64,000 nucleotides of DNA from JAVKFY01 sp040223615 (GTDB lineage: Bacteria; Pseudomonadota; Alphaproteobacteria; GCA-2731375): assembly GCA_040223615.1 (NCBI GenBank), contig JAVKFY010000034.1, positions 1-64,000 on the forward strand. Direction: 5' to 3'. The position numbers and the translations under genes were made by a program. Below the pieces are notes generated by a model. The model was not told where the DNA came from, ran no database searches, and saw only the letters and a list, made by a program, of their open reading frames with translations. Of this stretch, positions 1 through 7,276 are shown piece by piece (the stretch's first letter is position 1; each line of letters begins with the position of its first letter).

Positions 1-154
1 CAAGATCAAGCACTGGCTCCGTCTGGCCCAGCACCGGAACATCGACGACATCTCGCACCGCATCGGCACGCTCGTCAGCGGCTTCAAGCCGGACGAATGC
101 GCAAACTATCTCGTCAATGCCGGTTACGCTTCAGTCAAAACATGAAACGCTCTA
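1..154 (+). mobile_element. Right end of an IS630-type insertion sequence
   Basis: The window opens inside an insertion sequence. The frame starting at base 2 encodes the C-terminal tail of an IS630-family transposase and stops at 145. IS630 elements end just after the transposase stop and duplicate a TA dinucleotide. The first TA after the stop lies at 153-154, so the element probably ends near 152. The sequence after it matches a HAMP domain of a histidine kinase, so the element sits inside that gene. The left end lies outside the window, and the exact boundary is inferred. Confidence 0.7.
2..145 (+). CDS. IS630-family transposase, C-terminal fragment (cut by window edge)
   Basis: This is an open frame entering from the left edge, 47 codons before TGA. 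It ends with the residues ECANYLVNAGYASVKT (the segment from E at about residue 33), preceded by an RIGTLVSGF stretch. That pattern is typical of the extreme C-terminus of IS630/Tc1-mariner-type DDE transposases from alphaproteobacteria. The catalytic DDE residues would lie upstream and are not visible. Whether the full-length transposase is intact cannot be judged. The family call rests on recognition of the tail only. Confidence 0.65.
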   Translation, partial: KIKHWLRLAQHRNIDDISHRIGTLVSGFKPDECANYLVNAGYASVKT

Positions 155-936
155 AGGGCGGCGAACTGCGCCTGCCGGTCCATCGACAGGACGAGATCGG
201 CGAGCTGGCGCGTGCTTTCGCCGGCCTGGTCAACGAACTCCAGCGCAGCAACGGCGATCTTGAGGAGTTTGCCTATATCGCCTCGCACGACCTGAAGGAG
301 CCGCTACGCGCGATATCCAACCACGTGCAGTTCCTGAGCGAAGACCACGCCGATGCGGTGGGCGAGGACGGTCGCAAGCGGATCGAGCGGATCAGGGCGC
401 TATGCGCGCGCGCCGACAAGCTGGTCAGCGACCTGTTGCATTTTTCGCGGCTCGGCCGCGATGACCTGGCGCGGTCCGAGGTCGATATGGAACTGGTGGT
501 CGCCGACGTTCGCAACAGCCTGGCCGACACCCTGGCCGCGCAGAACGCCGTCGTCGATATCGCCGCGCCACTGCCGCCGGCCATCGGCGACGCGGCCCGG
601 CTGACCAGCGTCGTGCACAACCTGGTGATCAACGGGATCAAGTACAACGACCAGACCGAGAAGCGCATCGAGGTCGGGTTCGCGCGGCGGACCGCCGACA
701 GCGACACCGGCGCCTATTTCGTGCGCGACAACGGCATCGGTATCGCCGACGAGTTCAAGGCCAGCGTGTTCAAGATCTTCAAACGGCTGCATGGCGAGAA
801 AGCCTATGGCCCAGGCACCGGCGCCGGCCTGAGCTTCGCCAAGCGGATCGTCGAGCGCCACGGCGGCCGGATGTGGTTCGATTCCACGCCGGGCGCCGGC
901 ACCACCTTCTACTTCAACCTTGCGGAAACCGGCTGA
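142..936 (+). CDS. Sensor histidine kinase, N-terminus lost to IS630 insertion
   Basis: The remaining protein has a HAMP piece (DEIGELARAF), then a HisKA dimerisation helix with the phospho-acceptor histidine in ASHDLKEPLRA. A full HATPase domain follows, with an N box (NLVINGIKYN), a G1 box (DNGIGI) and a G2 region (GAGLSF). The membrane segments and sensor domain that should precede HAMP are missing, because IS630 sequence lies directly upstream. An ATG at 142, overlapping the transposase end, is in frame and could start a truncated kinase. The earlier in-frame ATG at 97 lies within the transposase. The TGA overlaps the ATG of the next response regulator (TGATG), so the gene was the first of a signalling operon. 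A truncated but catalytically complete kinase may be unregulated or not expressed. Confidence 0.8.
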   Translation: MKRSKGGELRLPVHRQDEIGELARAFAGLVNELQRSNGDLEEFAYIASHDLKEPLRAISNHVQFLSEDHADAVGEDGRKRIERIRALCARADKLVSDLLHFSRLGRDDLARSEVDMELVVADVRNSLADTLAAQNAVVDIAAPLPPAIGDAARLTSVVHNLVINGIKYNDQTEKRIEVGFARRTADSDTGAYFVRDNGIGIADEFKASVFKIFKRLHGEKAYGPGTGAGLSFAKRIVERHGGRMWFDSTPGAGTTFYFNLAETG

Positions 937-1388
937 TGGATGCTCGCGACACACAACCGATCCTGATCGTCGAAGACAGCGACGACGACTTCGAGGCCAC
1001 CGAGCGCGCACTGAAGCGTGACGGTCGCCTGTTCAACCCGATCGTGCGCTTCGACAATGGCGCCGAGGCTTTGGACTATCTGTTTCACCGCGGCGCCTAC
1101 GCCGGACCAGAGGCCGCGCCGCTCCCCGGCCTGATGCTGCTGGATCTGAACATGCCGGGCGTCGACGGACGCGCCGTGCTGACCGCGGTCAAGTCGCACC
1201 GCGACACGCGCGCGATCCCGGTGGTGGTGCTGACCACCTCCGACGACGATTGGGACATCAACGAGTGCTACAACGCCGGTGCCAACACCTACATCAAGAA
1301 GCCGGTCGACCTGGATGGCTTCTTCGCCGCGCTATGCAACCTGAAAAACTACTGGCTGGACCTGGCGCTCCTGCCGCGGACAAGTTGA
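936..1388 (+). CDS. Single-domain response regulator (Rcp1-like)
   Basis: A 150-residue receiver domain without an output domain. The acidic pocket is in IVEDSDDD, the phospho-acceptor is Asp70 in LLDLNMPGVDGR, the conserved Thr is in VVLTTSDDD, and Lys121 lies in YIKKPVDLDGF. The insert between beta-2 and beta-3 and the NMPGxDGR sequence resemble the Rcp1-type regulators that pair with phytochrome-like and other HisKA kinases. The start at 936 overlaps the kinase stop by one base, giving translational coupling. It most likely receives phosphate from the upstream kinase, whose sensor has been lost. No DNA-binding or enzymatic domain is present, so it may be an intermediate in a relay. Confidence 0.88.
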   Translation: MDARDTQPILIVEDSDDDFEATERALKRDGRLFNPIVRFDNGAEALDYLFHRGAYAGPEAAPLPGLMLLDLNMPGVDGRAVLTAVKSHRDTRAIPVVVLTTSDDDWDINECYNAGANTYIKKPVDLDGFFAALCNLKNYWLDLALLPRTS

Positions 1389-1400
1389 TCGGTGCGGACG

Positions 1401-2306
1401 ATGCGTATGCTTTTGATCGACGACAGCCAGGACGATCGCGAGATGATCGTCCGCGCGCTGCGCCAGGTCGAGTCTTGGAACGCCGAGATCGTCGAAACCG
1501 ATGGCGGGCCTGAGGGATTGTCGCAACTGCGGCAGGGCGAGTTCGGTTGCGTGCTGCTCGACTATTCGCTGCCCGGCAATGACGGTCTGGCGGTGCTGAA
1601 CGAGATACGGCTGCACCGCCCCGACCTGGCGGTGGTCATGATCACCGGCCAGGGCAGCGAGCAGGTCGCCGTCTCGGCGCTGAAGGGCGGCGCCTCGGAC
1701 TATGTCAGCAAGTCGAACCTGTCGCCGACGCTGCTCGGCGAGGCGGTCGACCAGGCGCGCGACAGCAAACGTCGCGAGATCGAGACCTTGCGGCGCGCCA
1801 ACATCGACGACATCACCGGGCTGCCGAACCGGCGCGTGTTCAACGAGCGGCTGGACTATGTCCTGCAGCGCTCGCGGCGCAAGCGCACGCCATTCGGCGT
1901 CGCCTACATGGACCTGGACGGGTTCAAGTCGGTCAACGACCGGCACGGCCACGAAGCCGGCGACCAGGTGCTGCACGAGGCAGCGGTGCGGATGCAGAAA
2001 TGCCTGCGCGGCGGCGACCTGCTGGCCCGTGTCGGCGGCGACGAGTTCGCGGCGATCCTGGAGAACCTGCCGGGCGACGATGTCGCCGGCGGCCAGCGGG
2101 CCGTCGCGCGGCTGTTGGCGTCGGTCGAGAATTCAGGCTTTCTGATCGCCGGTCTCGAAGTCTTCATTCGGCTCAGCGTCGGGCTGGCCTTCTATCCGCG
2201 TATGGCGAAGGAGCGCGACGAACTGCTGCGGTTGGCCGACCAGGCGATGTACCGCATGAAACAGGCGCGCCGAACCAGTCCGCCGCGAAGCGCCGCCGGC
2301 AGCTAG
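1401..2306 (+). CDS. Response regulator with GGDEF diguanylate cyclase domain
   Basis: A 301-residue protein with an N-terminal receiver domain (acidic pocket LLIDDSQDD, phospho-acceptor Asp54 in LLDYSLPGNDG) and a C-terminal GGDEF domain beginning near residue 136 (DDITGLPNRRVF). The active-site motif GGDEF is intact at residues 212-216. An RxxD inhibitory site (RGGD, residues 203-206) lies five residues upstream, as in product-inhibited diguanylate cyclases. It should make cyclic di-GMP in a phosphorylation-dependent manner. A GTG at 1392 and an ATG at 1407 are alternative starts. It is the third gene of the kinase operon, 12 bases after the previous stop. Confidence 0.88.
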   Translation: MRMLLIDDSQDDREMIVRALRQVESWNAEIVETDGGPEGLSQLRQGEFGCVLLDYSLPGNDGLAVLNEIRLHRPDLAVVMITGQGSEQVAVSALKGGASDYVSKSNLSPTLLGEAVDQARDSKRREIETLRRANIDDITGLPNRRVFNERLDYVLQRSRRKRTPFGVAYMDLDGFKSVNDRHGHEAGDQVLHEAAVRMQKCLRGGDLLARVGGDEFAAILENLPGDDVAGGQRAVARLLASVENSGFLIAGLEVFIRLSVGLAFYPRMAKERDELLRLADQAMYRMKQARRTSPPRSAAGS

Positions 2307-2309
2307 CGC

Positions 2310-2331
2310 CGGTTCCGCTCGACCGGAACCG
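2310..2331 (+). terminator. Hairpin after the GGDEF gene, possible terminator
   Basis: An 8-bp perfect stem (CGGTTCCG / CGGAACCG) with a 6-base loop begins three bases after the stop codon at 2306. No T-run follows, so it would be a weak or Rho-assisted terminator at best. Confidence 0.35.
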
Positions 2332-2391
2332 CGCCGGCCCGCGCCGCCATCAGCTTGCCCGGCACCGGCCGGCATGCTAGCGAAGCAGGTC

Positions 2392-3186
2392 ATGAGCACA
2401 TCCAGCGTCGCCCCGATCGTCGGGATCATCTGCAACTTCAGCGAAGACGAGAACGGCCACCAAAGCCATCGCGCCGGCGCGCGCTATGTCGAGGCGGTGC
2501 GCGAGGCAGCCGGCGCGGTGCCGGTGCTGCTGCCGACACAGGGGTCGGCCAGCGACGTCGCGGCGCTGCTCGATCGGCTCGACGGCGTGGTGCTGACCGG
2601 TGGCGCCTCGAATATCGAGCCGCACCACTATGACGCCGCATGCGAACAGTTCGGCGCCGTCGACAAGGGCCGCGACGACATGGCGCTGGCACTGGTGCGG
2701 GCCTGCATCGAGCGCGAGGTGCCGCTGTTCGGGGTCTGCCGCGGGCATCAGGAAATCAACGTCGCGCTGGGCGGCACGCTGCACCCGGTGCTGCACGAGG
2801 CGCCGGGCCACATGGACCACCGGCGCCGGCGCGAGAAGCCGGTCGCGGAGCAGCTCAAGGCACGGCACTGGCTCGACCTGACGCCTGGCGGGCTGCTGGC
2901 CGGGCTGATCGGCGAGACCCGCACGCTGGTCAACTCGCTGCACGCACAGGGCGTCGACAAGCTCGGCGAGCGGCTGGCGGTGGAGGGCGTGGCCGAGGAC
3001 GGCACCATCGAGGCGATTCGCGTCCTCGACACCAGGCGCTTCGCCGTCGGCGTGCAGTGGCACGCCGAGATCGATGCCATCGAGCATCCGCTGCACGCGG
3101 CCCTGTTCGGACGTTTCGGCGCCGACGCGCGCGACCACGCCAGCAGCCGGAGCCAGGGCCATGGTCGACCTCGCCGAGTGGCTTAA
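2392..3186 (+). CDS. puuD: Gamma-glutamyl-gamma-aminobutyrate hydrolase-like (PuuD family, class I amidotransferase)
   Basis: Peptidase C26 / class I glutamine amidotransferase-like hydrolase of about 264 residues. The nucleophile elbow is visible as PLFGVCRGHQEINVALGGTLH, with Cys in GVCRGHQ. The C-terminal catalytic His-Glu pair is in VQWHAEID. Family members cleave the gamma-glutamyl amide after oxidation of gamma-glutamylated polyamines. The next gene is a glutamine-synthetase-like ligase whose start lies 26 bases inside this gene, and a polyamine-type importer lies downstream. This supports a gamma-glutamyl amine route. An ATG at 2374 is an alternative start. The exact substrate cannot be read from the sequence. 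Confidence 0.82.
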   Translation: MSTSSVAPIVGIICNFSEDENGHQSHRAGARYVEAVREAAGAVPVLLPTQGSASDVAALLDRLDGVVLTGGASNIEPHHYDAACEQFGAVDKGRDDMALALVRACIEREVPLFGVCRGHQEINVALGGTLHPVLHEAPGHMDHRRRREKPVAEQLKARHWLDLTPGGLLAGLIGETRTLVNSLHAQGVDKLGERLAVEGVAEDGTIEAIRVLDTRRFAVGVQWHAEIDAIEHPLHAALFGRFGADARDHASSRSQGHGRPRRVA

Positions 3187-4501
3187 GCAGCGCCGCGTCA
3201 CCGAGGTCGAGTGCATGGTGCCGGACCTCGCCGGCATCGCCCGCGGCAAGATCACCCCGACGCAGAAGTTCCTGGCCAACGTGCGCGACGGCGCGCTGCG
3301 GCTGCCGGAAAGCGTGTTCGCGCAGACCGTGACCGGCGCCTTCGTCGACACCGAGGTGATGGACGAGACCGAGCCGGACATGGTGCTGCACCCGGACCCG
3401 GCCTCGATCGCGCTGGTGCCGTGGTACGGCGAGCCGACGGCGCAGGTGATCTGCGACTGTCACTACCGCGACGGCAAGCCGGTGCCCTACGCGCCGCGCC
3501 AGGTGCTGCGCGCGGTGCTGGACCTGTACGCCGCGCGCGGCTGGTGCCCGGTGGTGGCGGCCGAGGTCGAGTTCTATCTGGTGGCGAAGAACCTGGATCC
3601 GGACTATCCGCTGGAGCCGCCGGTCGGGCGTTCCGGGCGGCCGGAGACCGGGCGGCAGTCCTACGGCATCGACGCGGTGAACGAGTTCGACCCGCTGTTC
3701 GAGGAGATGTACGATTTCTGCGAGGCGCAGGAACTCGACATCGACACGCTGATCCACGAGGCCGGCGCGGCGCAGGTCGAGATCAACTTCAACCACGGCG
3801 ATGCGTTGCGCATGGCCGACCAGGTGTTCTTCTTCAAGCGCACGCTGCGCCACGTCGCGATCCGGCACGACGTCTACGCCACCTTCATGGCCAAGCCGAT
3901 CGCCTCCGAGCCGGGCAGCGCGATGCACATCCACCAGTCGGTGGAGGACGGCAAGGGCCGCAACCTGTTCGCCAACCGCGCCGGCGGCAACACGCGGCTG
4001 TTCGAGTCGCATATCGGCGGGTTGCAGAAATACCTGCCGGCGGCGGCGCCGCTGCTGCTGCCGAACGTGAACTCCTATCGCCGGCTGGTACCGAACACGG
4101 CGGCGCCGATGAACCTCTACTGGGGCCTGGAGAACCGCACCGCCGGCCTGCGGGTGCCGGAATCCGGCGCCAACAGCCGGCGGATCGAGAACCGCGTGCC
4201 GGGCGCCGACTGCAACCCGTATCTCGCCATCGCCGGCAGCCTGGCCTGCGGCTATCTCGGCATGATGGAGAAGCTGAAGCCCTCCAAGCCGTCGCAGCGC
4301 AACGTCTACGAGCGCCGGCAATACGCCCTGCCCCGCTACCTGCCCGACGCGCTGGCCAAGCTGAAATCCAGCACGCCGCTGAACGAAATCCTGGGCGAGG
4401 ATTTCGTCACCTTGCTGCTCGACGTGAAGCAGGAAGAGAACGACGGCTATCAGAACGTGATCAGCGCCTGGGAACGCGAGCATCTGCTGCTGAACGTGTA
4501 A
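3161..4501 (+). CDS. Glutamine-synthetase-like gamma-glutamylamine ligase (PuuA type)
   Basis: A 446-residue glutamine synthetase fold. The N-terminal beta-grasp carries MVPDLAGIARGK. The catalytic domain has metal ligands in AAEVEFYL and the AGAAQVEINF segment, the ATP/substrate segment around GSAMHIHQS, and the Arg-rich finger NRTAGLRVPE. The VDxxG/D start and the absence of the adenylylation-site pattern fit the PuuA/GlnA-type ligases that gamma-glutamylate amines rather than ammonia. The ATG at 3161 overlaps the PuuD-like gene by 26 bases, implying coupled translation. It would act in the cytoplasm as the first step of polyamine or ethanolamine breakdown. A nitrogen-assimilation glutamine synthetase is less likely in this context. 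Confidence 0.85.
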   Translation: MVDLAEWLKQRRVTEVECMVPDLAGIARGKITPTQKFLANVRDGALRLPESVFAQTVTGAFVDTEVMDETEPDMVLHPDPASIALVPWYGEPTAQVICDCHYRDGKPVPYAPRQVLRAVLDLYAARGWCPVVAAEVEFYLVAKNLDPDYPLEPPVGRSGRPETGRQSYGIDAVNEFDPLFEEMYDFCEAQELDIDTLIHEAGAAQVEINFNHGDALRMADQVFFFKRTLRHVAIRHDVYATFMAKPIASEPGSAMHIHQSVEDGKGRNLFANRAGGNTRLFESHIGGLQKYLPAAAPLLLPNVNSYRRLVPNTAAPMNLYWGLENRTAGLRVPESGANSRRIENRVPGADCNPYLAIAGSLACGYLGMMEKLKPSKPSQRNVYERRQYALPRYLPDALAKLKSSTPLNEILGEDFVTLLLDVKQEENDGYQNVISAWEREHLLLNV

Positions 4502-4566
4502 CGCTGCTCTTCCCGCCATGGGCCGTCGTGTACACTCCCGCCACGTACCGGGAGGGATGACGCAGC

Positions 4567-5370
4567 ATGAAAAAATCCGAGATCAAGGCGGTCGCCAAGG
4601 CGCTGGACCAGGCGGAGCGGACGCACGAGCGCATCCCGATGATGGCGCAGTCGCACCCCGGCATGACGTTCGAGGAATCCTACGAGGTCCAGTCGGCCTG
4701 GACCGAGATCAAGCTGAAGGCCGGCCGCGAGATCCGGGGCCGCAAGATCGGCCTGACCTCGTCGGCGATGCAGCAGGCGGTCGGCATCGACACGCCGGAC
4801 TGCGGCGTGCTGTTCGACGACATGTTCTTCGAGGACGGCGCCGTGGTGCCGAAGGATCGCTTCATCGAGCCGCGCATCGAGGCCGAGGTCGCCTTCATCA
4901 TGGGCAAGCCACTGAAAGGACCGGGCGTCACCATCTACGACGTGCTCGACGCCACCGACTATGTCGTGCCCTCGCTGGAGATCCTCGACACCCGCATCAT
5001 GCGCAACGACCCGAAGGGCAAGCACAAGCGGACCATCGTCGACACCATCGCCGACAACGCGGGTAATGCCGGCATCGTCACTGGCGGCCGGCCGACGCGG
5101 CCGAACGAGATCGACCTGCGCTGGGTCGGCGCCATCGTCTCGCGCAACGCCAAGATCGAGGAGACCGGGCTCGGCGCCGGGGTGCTGAACCATCCGGCGA
5201 ACGGCATCGTGTGGCTGTGCAACCACCGCCTGGCGCGGTTCGACGACGGGCTGGAGGCCGGCCAGACGGTATTGTCGGGCAGCTTCATCCGCCCGCTCGA
5301 CGCCACCCACGGCTCGACCATCGTCGCCGATTTCGGGTCGTTCGGGACCGTCAGCGTCTATTTCGAATAG
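4567..5370 (+). CDS. 2-oxo-hept-4-ene-1,7-dioate hydratase-like protein (HpcG/HpaH family)
   Basis: A 267-residue member of the fumarylacetoacetate hydrolase superfamily, hydratase branch (HpcG/MhpD). Metal ligands are in RIEAEVAF, and other family features are GRKIGLTSSAMQ and the C-terminal SGSFIRP segment. HpcG adds water to 2-oxohept-4-ene-1,7-dioate in the homoprotocatechuate meta-cleavage pathway. None of the other homoprotocatechuate genes are seen nearby, so the enzyme either serves a pathway encoded elsewhere or acts on another 2-oxo acid. A good ribosome site (GGGAGGG) lies about 9 bases before the ATG. It is flanked by polyamine genes, which does not explain its role. Confidence 0.82.
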   Translation: MKKSEIKAVAKALDQAERTHERIPMMAQSHPGMTFEESYEVQSAWTEIKLKAGREIRGRKIGLTSSAMQQAVGIDTPDCGVLFDDMFFEDGAVVPKDRFIEPRIEAEVAFIMGKPLKGPGVTIYDVLDATDYVVPSLEILDTRIMRNDPKGKHKRTIVDTIADNAGNAGIVTGGRPTRPNEIDLRWVGAIVSRNAKIEETGLGAGVLNHPANGIVWLCNHRLARFDDGLEAGQTVLSGSFIRPLDATHGSTIVADFGSFGTVSVYFE

Positions 5371-5433
5371 CTGCGCAGCATGCCAGACTGGGCCGATCGG
5401 GCGCCGCTTCGGCGCCCCGACCCGGGGACATCG

Positions 5434-5661
5434 ATGTCAGCTTTCCTTGGCGCCCAGCAGCGCCTGCTCTGGCTCGTCGCGCTGGCCGGCGCGATCATCG
5501 GCGCCGCGGTGGCGCTTTACGGCGTCGTCAGCTACGGCGGCAGCGTCACCTTCGCGACGCTGCAGACCGCCTGCGCGGTGACCGGCATGGCCTGCGCCGT
5601 CATCCCCTATCTGTTCGCCAGCGCCGTGGCGCGACTGGCGGGGTCGACGCCGGAGGGATAG
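5434..5661 (+). CDS. Small membrane protein with two hydrophobic segments
   Basis: A 75-residue protein of unknown function. Residues about 10-31 (LLWLVALAGAIIGAAVALYG) and 40-65 (TLQTACAVTGMACAVIPYLF) are hydrophobic enough to span the membrane, giving a predicted hairpin. The start at 5434 follows a GGGGAC ribosome site; an in-frame ATG at 5380 would add 18 polar residues. No recognised domain. It ends 2 bases before the stop of the convergent thioesterase gene. Confidence 0.6.
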   Translation: MSAFLGAQQRLLWLVALAGAIIGAAVALYGVVSYGGSVTFATLQTACAVTGMACAVIPYLFASAVARLAGSTPEG

Positions 5662-5663
5662 CG

Positions 5664-6092
5664 CTACCTCATTGGCTTTAGCGCGTCCCGTGCCGCGTCG
5701 GGAAGCGGTGCCGACTTGTCGCCCATCATGTGCACCAGCACGCTGACCGCGGTGGCCAGGCAGCGGTCGTCGGCGAACACCGCGTGGCCCAGCGTCACCG
5801 AACTGGTGCCGACGCGGCGCACCCGCGAGCCGATGCGCAGCCGGGCCGGGAACCGGCCCTCGGCCCGGTAGTCGATCTCCAGGTGCGCCAGCACGAACCG
5901 CGAGTCGGGCAGCCGGTCGAAGTGGCAGGCGCGCATCAGGCTCACCCGGCCATGCTCGACATAGCTGGCGTAGGCGGCGTTGTTCACGTGCCCGCCCGGG
6001 TCCTGGTCGTTGAAGCGGATCACATCGTCGACCCAGTGCGGGTAGGCGCTTGGGTCGGTCGGGTCGAGTTCTGCGGTGTCGGTCTGGGTCAT
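5664..6092 (-). CDS. Hotdog-fold acyl-CoA thioesterase (YbgC/4-hydroxybenzoyl-CoA type)
   Basis: A 142-residue single hotdog domain. The catalytic-loop pattern is RFNDQDPGGHVNNAAYASYVEHGR, with the Asp/Asn-containing HVNNAAY helix of the YbgC/4HBT group. The family hydrolyses acyl-CoA thioesters in the cytoplasm. The substrate cannot be predicted. The start at 6092 (MTQTDTAEL) is chosen because the longer frame has a basic, non-homologous lead. It is divergent from the polyamine-binding protein gene, with 75 bases between the starts. Confidence 0.8.
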   Translation of the reverse strand: MTQTDTAELDPTDPSAYPHWVDDVIRFNDQDPGGHVNNAAYASYVEHGRVSLMRACHFDRLPDSRFVLAHLEIDYRAEGRFPARLRIGSRVRRVGTSSVTLGHAVFADDRCLATAVSVLVHMMGDKSAPLPDAARDALKPMR

Positions 6093-6105
6093 ACGGCAAA
6101 TTACT

Positions 6106-6134
6106 TTGACAACCCTCCGGACGCGACATTCAAT
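6106..6134 (+). promoter_or_regulatory. Predicted sigma-70 promoter of the polyamine importer operon
   Basis: A perfect -35 hexamer TTGACA (6106-6111) is separated by 17 bases from TTCAAT (6129-6134). The first importer gene starts at 6168, leaving a leader of about 25-30 bases. No other promoter is visible between the divergent genes on this strand. Confidence 0.55.
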
Positions 6135-6167
6135 CCGCCAAACGAACCGAAGCACGCGAGGGCGATC

Positions 6168-7268
6168 ATGGTGCAGATGCGCTTGTTGACGGGCGTACCG
6201 CTGCTTGGGTTGGCGGCGCTTTTCCTAATGGCGGTGCCGGCGGCGGCGCAGGACAAGGTCCTGAACATCTACAACTGGTCCGACTATATCGCCGAGGGGA
6301 CCATCGCCGGCTTCGAGCAGGAATACGGCATCAAGGTCAACTACGACGTCTACGACAGCAACGAGATCCTCGAAGGCAAGCTGCTGGCCGGCAAGTCCGG
6401 CTATGACATCGTGGTGCCGACCGCGTCGTTCCTGGAGCGCCAGCTCGCCGCCGGCATCTTCGCCAAGATCGACAAGTCGAAGCTGAAGAACTACGGCAAC
6501 CTCGACCCGGGGATCATGGCGCGGCTGCGCGAGCACGACCCGGACAACGCCCATGCCGTGCCCTACATGTGGGGCACCACCGGCTTCGGCTTCAATGTCG
6601 CCAAGGTCGCCGAGCGCCTGGGCGCCGACGCGGCGACCGACACCTGGTCGCTGATCTTCGATCCGGCGAAGGCGGCGAAGCTGGCGGATTGCGGCATCTC
6701 GATGCTCGACGCGCCGAACGAGGTGTTCGACATCGCGCGCAACTATCTCGGGCTGAACCCGATCTCCACCGAGACCGCCGACCTCGACAAGGCGGTGGCG
6801 CTGCTCAGCCAGGTCCGCCCGCACATCAAGTACTACCACTCGTCGTCCTATATCGACGACCTGGCGAATGGCGAGCTGTGCGTCGCCATGGGCTGGTCGG
6901 GCGACGTGTTCCAGGCGATCGACGACGCCGCCGATGGCGTCGAGGTGCGCTACGTGATCCCGAAGGAAGGCGCGGTGATCTGGTTCGACGTGATGGCGAT
7001 CCCGGCCGACGCCCCGCACAAGGATGCCGCGCACCTGTTCATCGACTACATCCTGCGCCCCGACGTGGTGGCGAAGATCTCGGACGAGGTGTTCTACGCC
7101 AACCCGAACGCGGCGGCGACGGCGCTGGTCAGCGACGAGGTCAAGGGCGACCCGGCGATCTATCCACCGCCCGAGGTGCAGGCCCGGCTGTTCGCGGACA
7201 AAGCGCCGACCGGCCGCTTCGCGCGCAGCCAGACCCGCGCCTGGACCAAGGTGAAGACCGGACAGTAG
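6168..7268 (+). CDS. potF: Polyamine ABC transporter, periplasmic binding protein (PotF/PotD type)
   Basis: A 366-residue extracellular solute-binding protein. The signal peptide spans roughly residues 1-27, with a hydrophobic core LLGLAALFLMAVPAAA and cleavage after AAA. The mature start LNIYNWSDYIAEGTIAGFEQ and the SGYDIVVPTASFL segment are characteristic of spermidine/putrescine-binding proteins. It captures polyamine in the periplasm and hands it to the permeases encoded downstream. It is the first gene of a four-gene set (binding protein, ATPase, two permeases) and follows a good promoter. The nearby gamma-glutamyl-amine genes suggest putrescine as substrate, but this is inference. Confidence 0.93.
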   Translation: MVQMRLLTGVPLLGLAALFLMAVPAAAQDKVLNIYNWSDYIAEGTIAGFEQEYGIKVNYDVYDSNEILEGKLLAGKSGYDIVVPTASFLERQLAAGIFAKIDKSKLKNYGNLDPGIMARLREHDPDNAHAVPYMWGTTGFGFNVAKVAERLGADAATDTWSLIFDPAKAAKLADCGISMLDAPNEVFDIARNYLGLNPISTETADLDKAVALLSQVRPHIKYYHSSSYIDDLANGELCVAMGWSGDVFQAIDDAADGVEVRYVIPKEGAVIWFDVMAIPADAPHKDAAHLFIDYILRPDVVAKISDEVFYANPNAAATALVSDEVKGDPAIYPPPEVQARLFADKAPTGRFARSQTRAWTKVKTGQ

Positions 7269-7276
7269 GCGCCAAC

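Noticed and set aside
97..141. ATG at 97 as start of the histidine kinase
   Set aside because: The codons from 97 lie within the IS630 transposase frame and encode unrelated residues before the HAMP segment; the in-frame ATG at 142 is the first near the kinase sequence.
3074..3160. Longer N-terminus for the glutamine-synthetase-like gene, from 3074
   Set aside because: Those codons are a shadow of the PuuD-like gene; the family start (MVDLAEWLKQRRV) begins at 3161.
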